Source: JAJVHZ01 sp041395385
Lineage (GTDB): Bacteria > Pseudomonadota > Gammaproteobacteria > JAJPIJ01
NCBI GenBank assembly: GCA_041395385.1
Contig: JAWLAN010000013.1
Location: forward strand, 81,373 to 145,372
Length of the DNA stretch: 64,000 bases
Direction of reading: 5' to 3'
In this document: positions 60,496-64,000 of the stretch, piece by piece
Layout: each line of letters begins with the position of its first letter
Position numbering within the stretch: the stretch's first letter is position 1
Made by a program: the position numbers and the translations under genes
Notes under the pieces: generated by a model
What the model saw: the letters and a program-made list of their open reading frames with translations, nothing else
Database searches by the model: none
What the model was told of the DNA's origin: nothing

Positions 60496-62742
60496 ATGAG
60501 CACGACCGTGCGATTCGAAAACGTCGAGCGCCAGCCCTTGCACCAGTTCACCGAGGGCGCGTATCTCGCCTATTCGATGTACGTGATCCTCGATCGCGCC
60601 CTGCCGCACATCGGCGACGGTCTGAAACCGGTCCAGCGCCGGATCGTCTACGCGATGTCCGAGCTCGGACTCGACGCGGGGGCGAAGTTCAAGAAATCCG
60701 CGCGCACCGTGGGCGACGTGATTGGCAAGTTCCACCCGCATGGCGATTCCGCCTGCTACGAGGCCATGGTGCTGATGGCGCAGCCGTTCTCCTACCGCTA
60801 CCCGCTGGTGGACGGACAGGGCAACTGGGGCTCGATGGACGATCCGAAGTCCTTCGCGGCCATGCGCTACACGGAGGCCAAGCTCACCCGTTACGCCGAG
60901 CTGCTGCTGAGCGAGCTCGGACAGGGCACGGTGGACTGGATGCCCAATTTCGACGGCACGCTGGAGGAGCCCCGCGTCCTGCCGGCGCGTCTTCCGAACG
61001 TGCTGCTCAACGGCACGACGGGCATCGCCGTCGGCATGGCCACGGACATCCCGCCGCACAACCTGCGCGAGGTGGCGGCCGCCTGCGTGCACCTCATCGA
61101 TCATCCCGAGGCCACGGTGCGGGAATTGTGCAAGCACGTGCCGGGTCCGGATTTCCCGACCCGCGCCGAGATCGTCACGCCGAAGGCGGAGCTCCGCCAG
61201 ATCTACGAGACCGGCTCGGGGTCGCTGCGCATGCGCGCCGTCTACGAGCGCGAGGACGGCAACATCGTCATCACGGCGCTGCCCTACCAGAGCTCCGGGG
61301 CAAAGATCCTCGAGCAGATCGCGCAGCAGATGAACGCCAAGAAGCTGCCGATGCTCGAGGACCTGCGCGATGAGTCCGACCACGAGACTCCCACCCGCCT
61401 GGTGCTCGTCCCGCGTTCAAATCGCGTCGAGGCGCAGCCGCTCATGGCGCATCTGTTCGCCACGACGGATCTGGAGCGCAGCTATCGCGTCAATCTCAAC
61501 GTCATCGGCGGCAACGGACTGCCGCAGGTCAAGGACCTGAAGACCCTGCTGGCGGAGTGGCTGGAGTTCCGCGTCGAAACCGTCCGCCGCCGGCTGCAAT
61601 ACCGGCTCGACAAGGTCATTGCCCGGCTGCACATCCTCGATGGCCTGCTCGTCGCCTTCCTGAATCTCGACGAGGTGATCGGCATCATCCGGCGGGAGGA
61701 CGAGCCGCGCGCGGTGTTGATGGCGCGCTTCGGCCTGAGCGAGGCGCAGGCCGACGCCATACTTGATCTGAAGCTGCGGCATCTGGCCAAGCTCGAGGAG
61801 GTGAAAATCCGGACGGAACAGAAAGATCTCGCTGCCGAGCGCGCCGATCTCGAGCGGACGCTCGCCTCGCGCGCCCGGCTGCGCACGACGGTGAAGAGGG
61901 AGATCGAGGAAGACGCGACGAAGTACGGCAACAAGAGGATGTCGCCCATTGTCGTGCGCGAGCAGGCCCAGGCCATGAGCGAGACGGATCTGATCCCGGC
62001 CGAACCGGTCACCGTCGTGCTCTCGCAGAAGGGCTGGGTCAGGGCGGCGAAGGGTCACGACATCGATCCGATCGCGCTCAGCTATCGATCCGGCGACGCC
62101 TACCAGGCGCACGCCCTGGGACGGTCCAACCAGACCGCCGTGTTCATCGACTCCACCGGCCGGTGCTACTCCCTGGCGGCGCACAGCCTGCCCTCCGCGC
62201 GCGGTCTGGGCGAGCCGTTGTCGGGCCGCCTCACCCCTCCGGACGGCGCGACCTTCGCCGGCGCCATGCTCGGGAACGCGGAGTCGCACTATGTGCTGGC
62301 CACGGAGGCGGGCTACGGCTTCGTCGCCCGGCTGGAGGATCTCTACGCCAAGAACAAGGCCGGGAAGTCGGTGCTGAGCGTCGGGCAGGGCGGGGTGGTC
62401 GCGCCGGCGGCGGTCACGAGCCCCGAGACCGACGAAGTGCTGATCGTCACCCGCCAGGGGCGCGCCCTGGCATTTCCAATGCGCGAGTTGCCGGTCATGA
62501 ACAAGGGCAAGGGCCTGAAGCTCATCCAGATCCCCGCCGCGGATGTCGCCGCGGGCGCCGACGGCGTGGTGGCCGTGCTGGCGGTGCCGAGCGGCGCGGC
62601 GGTAAGGATCTACAGTGGCCAGCGCTACATGACCTTGAAGTCCGGCGACCTGGCCGGGTTCCGGGGCGAGCGCGGTCGCCGCGGCGAGAAACTGCCTCGC
62701 GGCTACCAGCGCGTGGAGCGCGCGGCGCTGGCCATGGCCTGA
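60496..62742 (+). CDS. parC: DNA topoisomerase IV subunit A
   Basis: A 748-residue subunit carrying the DNA breakage-reunion site. The quinolone-resistance region GKFHPHGDSACYEAM keeps the wild-type Ser and Glu (E. coli Ser80 and Glu84 positions), and the catalytic tyrosine is in AMRYTEAKL. C-terminal beta-pinwheel repeats follow (VLSQKGWVRAAKGHDID, VLIVTRQGRALAFPMRELP). ATG 60496 with GGAGAG upstream is preferred over an earlier in-frame codon. Pairs with ParE encoded 3.2 kb upstream. Confidence 0.96.
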   Translation: MSTTVRFENVERQPLHQFTEGAYLAYSMYVILDRALPHIGDGLKPVQRRIVYAMSELGLDAGAKFKKSARTVGDVIGKFHPHGDSACYEAMVLMAQPFSYRYPLVDGQGNWGSMDDPKSFAAMRYTEAKLTRYAELLLSELGQGTVDWMPNFDGTLEEPRVLPARLPNVLLNGTTGIAVGMATDIPPHNLREVAAACVHLIDHPEATVRELCKHVPGPDFPTRAEIVTPKAELRQIYETGSGSLRMRAVYEREDGNIVITALPYQSSGAKILEQIAQQMNAKKLPMLEDLRDESDHETPTRLVLVPRSNRVEAQPLMAHLFATTDLERSYRVNLNVIGGNGLPQVKDLKTLLAEWLEFRVETVRRRLQYRLDKVIARLHILDGLLVAFLNLDEVIGIIRREDEPRAVLMARFGLSEAQADAILDLKLRHLAKLEEVKIRTEQKDLAAERADLERTLASRARLRTTVKREIEEDATKYGNKRMSPIVVREQAQAMSETDLIPAEPVTVVLSQKGWVRAAKGHDIDPIALSYRSGDAYQAHALGRSNQTAVFIDSTGRCYSLAAHSLPSARGLGEPLSGRLTPPDGATFAGAMLGNAESHYVLATEAGYGFVARLEDLYAKNKAGKSVLSVGQGGVVAPAAVTSPETDEVLIVTRQGRALAFPMRELPVMNKGKGLKLIQIPAADVAAGADGVVAVLAVPSGAAVRIYSGQRYMTLKSGDLAGFRGERGRRGEKLPRGYQRVERAALAMA

Positions 62743-62799
62743 GCGAAATCTCGAAACGGTACGAACTGTCGCAAAAAAGCCGATGTCTATCATTCAGAT

Positions 62800-62931
62800 A
62801 TCGGCACTTCCGAAGGAAAAGGTGCCGGGGCGTGGGGAGCCCCGGCGGAATTGGAACGGACCAGGGAGGGGAGGGGAATCCGTTCCAATATCAGGTATCG
62901 GCGCTGCCGATCGATACTTGAGTTTTTTTTT
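62800..62931 (+). ncRNA. candidate CsrA/RsmA-sequestering small RNA
   Basis: Between parC and htpX lies a compact array of hairpins. Stem 62824-62831/62839-62846 (GCCGGGGC/GCCCCGGC) has loop GTGGGGA. Stem 62851-62860/62879-62888 (TTGGAACGGA/TCCGTTCCAA) has an 18-base loop containing three GGA motifs (62865, 62870, 62875). Other GGA copies lie in linkers (AAGGAAAA, GCGGAATT). A terminator ends it. About eight GGA motifs in roughly 130 bases, several in loops, is the pattern of RsmY/RsmZ/CsrB RNAs. A TATCAT box at 62788-62793 could be the -10. The function is inference; a 3'-UTR origin from parC is the alternative. Confidence 0.45.
62892..62931 (+). terminator. Rho-independent terminator between parC and htpX
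   Basis: CAGGTATCG / CGATACTTG (62892-62900, 62912-62920) forms a 9-bp stem with one G-U pair, followed by AG and nine T (62923-62931). Confidence 0.85.
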
Positions 62932-63026
62932 GCCGCTCCCACCTTGTCGTTGACGAATACCTGCGCCGATCGCATGTCAAAGGCGGACGTGGCAACATTG
63001 AGCCCATTGATCAGGAGGGGCATAGC

Positions 63027-63941
63027 GTGAAGAGATTGATGCTGTTCCTGGGTACCAACATCGCGGTGTTGGTGGTGATCTCCGCCGCCCTGAAGGTCTT
63101 TGGCCTCGAGCGATTCCTGTACCAGCAGGGTGTGGGCATGAACCTGGGCGGGCTGCTGGCGGCCTGCGCCGTCATCGGCATGACCGGCTCGGTCGTCTCA
63201 CTGCTGATGTCGAAGTCGGTCGCGAAGATGTCCACCGGGGCGCGCGTGATCGCCCAGCCGGGCACGCCGCTGGAGCAGTGGCTGGTCACGACCGTCACGC
63301 GCCAGGCCAGCGCTGCCGGGATCGGCATGCCCGAGGTGGCCGTATACGAAAGCGCCGACGTGAACGCCTTCGCCACCGGCTGGAACCGCAACAACGCGCT
63401 GGTGGCGGTCAGCACCGGGCTGCTTTATTCCATGGACCGCGCCGAGGCGGAGGCGGTGCTCGCGCACGAGGTATCGCACGTGGCCAACGGCGACATGGTG
63501 ACGCTCGCGCTCATCCAGGGCGTGGTCAACACGTTCGTGGTCTTCCTGGCGCGCGTCGTCGGCATGATCGTCGACCGGGCGCTGTCGCGCGGCGAGGATC
63601 GCCAGGGCTATGGGCCGGGATACTGGGTGACGACCATGGTGATGGAACTGCTCTTCGGCGTCATCGCCAGCATGATCGTTATGTGGTTCAGCCGCCAGCG
63701 GGAGTTCCGGGCCGACGCCGGCGGCGCCTCGCTGGCCGGTCGTGACGCGATGATCGCGGCGCTGGAGCGTCTGCAGGCGCTGCACCGCCCGAGCCAACTG
63801 CCGCAGCAGATGGCCGCGTTCGGCATCTCGGGCAATCTCCGCCAGGGGCTGATGCGACTGTTCATGACGCATCCGCCGCTGGAGGAACGCATCGCCGCCC
63901 TGCGCCAGGCGGCGGGCGGCGAGGAGCGCCGCGCCGCCTGA
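63027..63941 (+). CDS. htpX: membrane zinc metalloprotease HtpX
   Basis: A 304-residue inner-membrane M48 protease that helps degrade misfolded membrane proteins with FtsH. Two N-terminal helices (MLFLGTNIAVLVVISAALKVFG and GGLLAACAVIGMTGSVVSLL), the HEVSHVANGD zinc site (HExxH near residue 150), two further helices and the third ligand Glu in FRADAGGASLAGR are present. GTG 63027 follows AGGAGGGG. The final residues are normal; the gene ends 35 bases before an IS end. Confidence 0.95.
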   Translation: MKRLMLFLGTNIAVLVVISAALKVFGLERFLYQQGVGMNLGGLLAACAVIGMTGSVVSLLMSKSVAKMSTGARVIAQPGTPLEQWLVTTVTRQASAAGIGMPEVAVYESADVNAFATGWNRNNALVAVSTGLLYSMDRAEAEAVLAHEVSHVANGDMVTLALIQGVVNTFVVFLARVVGMIVDRALSRGEDRQGYGPGYWVTTMVMELLFGVIASMIVMWFSRQREFRADAGGASLAGRDAMIAALERLQALHRPSQLPQQMAAFGISGNLRQGLMRLFMTHPPLEERIAALRQAAGGEERRAA

Positions 63942-63976
63942 CACGCACGCGCGGACGCGCCGCGGCGGAAAAAAAA

Positions 63977-64000
63977 GGTTCATCTCCCAACTCCGGGGAA
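63977..64000. mobile_element. end of a second ISL3-family IS copy, truncated by window edge
   Basis: The last 24 bases are identical to the left end of the IS at 8129-8152, in the same orientation. They are directly preceded by eight A (63969-63976), the probable target duplication. The rest of the element lies beyond the window. Confidence 0.9.

Noticed and set aside
62743..63026. Intergenic repeats as a CRISPR array or tRNA
   Set aside because: The repeats are inverted, not regularly spaced direct repeats, and there is no cloverleaf or CCA-type 3' end.
63942..63976. Terminator for htpX in the GC palindrome followed by eight A
   Set aside because: On the plus strand the hairpin is followed by A rather than T, and on the minus strand the T-run precedes the hairpin; it fits an IS target better.

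Overview
This window looks like chromosomal DNA from a GC-rich gammaproteobacterium. By eye it is roughly two-thirds G+C, and third codon positions are so GC-biased that many long false frames lie opposite the real genes. HslR, GreB, HrpA, a Braun-type lipoprotein, ParC/ParE, an xseB-ispA pair and an anaerobic HemN all point to Gammaproteobacteria. The tungsten-type aldehyde oxidoreductase operon and the rubrerythrin/CCG-protein/DUF3501 set suggest a facultative or microaerobic lifestyle. Assignment below class level (for example Chromatiales or Acidiferrobacterales) would be a guess.

Layout. 1-7.4 kb: the end of hemN, a membrane-anchored coiled-coil/HhH-like protein, and a minus-strand operon for a three-subunit aldehyde:ferredoxin-type oxidoreductase (four-cluster ferredoxin, W/Mo subunit, FAD subunit) ending in a MoaD-like carrier and a small unknown protein. 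7.8-9.5 kb: a glycine-zipper lipoprotein whose terminator T-tract is the exact target of an intact-ended ISL3-family insertion sequence (22-bp imperfect inverted repeats, 8-bp target duplication). 9.5-19.2 kb: moeA-mobB-mobA, a methyltransferase, a REC-GGDEF-EAL protein, fdhD, moaA, and an oxalate/formate-type MFS transporter with a one-helix partner. 19.2-27.4 kb: CYTH phosphatase, AmpG-like and Nramp-like transporters, hydrolase, orphan CbiM-like permease, CorA, SelW-like protein, and a PP2C phosphatase fused through a membrane helix to a sulfatase-modifying-factor domain. 27.6-36.3 kb: hrpA, a hairpin-rich inverted-repeat element, a class I glutamine amidotransferase, and a tightly packed operon (binding-protein-fold protein, CPA2 antiporter, small exported protein, CMD-Rieske fusion), with an unknown protein close behind. 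36.3-42.1 kb: MoxR / DUF58 / transglutaminase operon, hslR, moaB and a DUF486 protein. 42.1-52.6 kb: esterase-like and DUF423 proteins, an L,D-transpeptidase facing an Lpp-type lipoprotein, Nudix, aminotransferase, GreB, HNH nuclease, MazG, FolE2, IspA, XseB. 52.7-64 kb: rubrerythrin / CCG iron-sulfur protein / DUF3501, parE, a GH17-GT2 beta-glucan-type synthase, parC, a candidate CsrA/RsmA-binding small RNA, htpX, and then the first 24 bases of a second copy of the same IS end.

The unifying theme of the first third is the pterin cofactor: a W/Mo enzyme and its dedicated accessory proteins lie close to genes for cofactor synthesis (moaA, moaB), metal insertion (moeA), nucleotide addition (mobA, mobB) and formate dehydrogenase sulfuration (fdhD). 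No formate dehydrogenase is present here. No tRNA, rRNA or CRISPR array was seen. The items most worth following up are the candidate Rsm-like RNA at 62800-62931, the PP2C-FGE fusion, the CMD-Rieske operon, the hairpin element at 31482-31651, and the paired IS ends about 54.5 kb apart.
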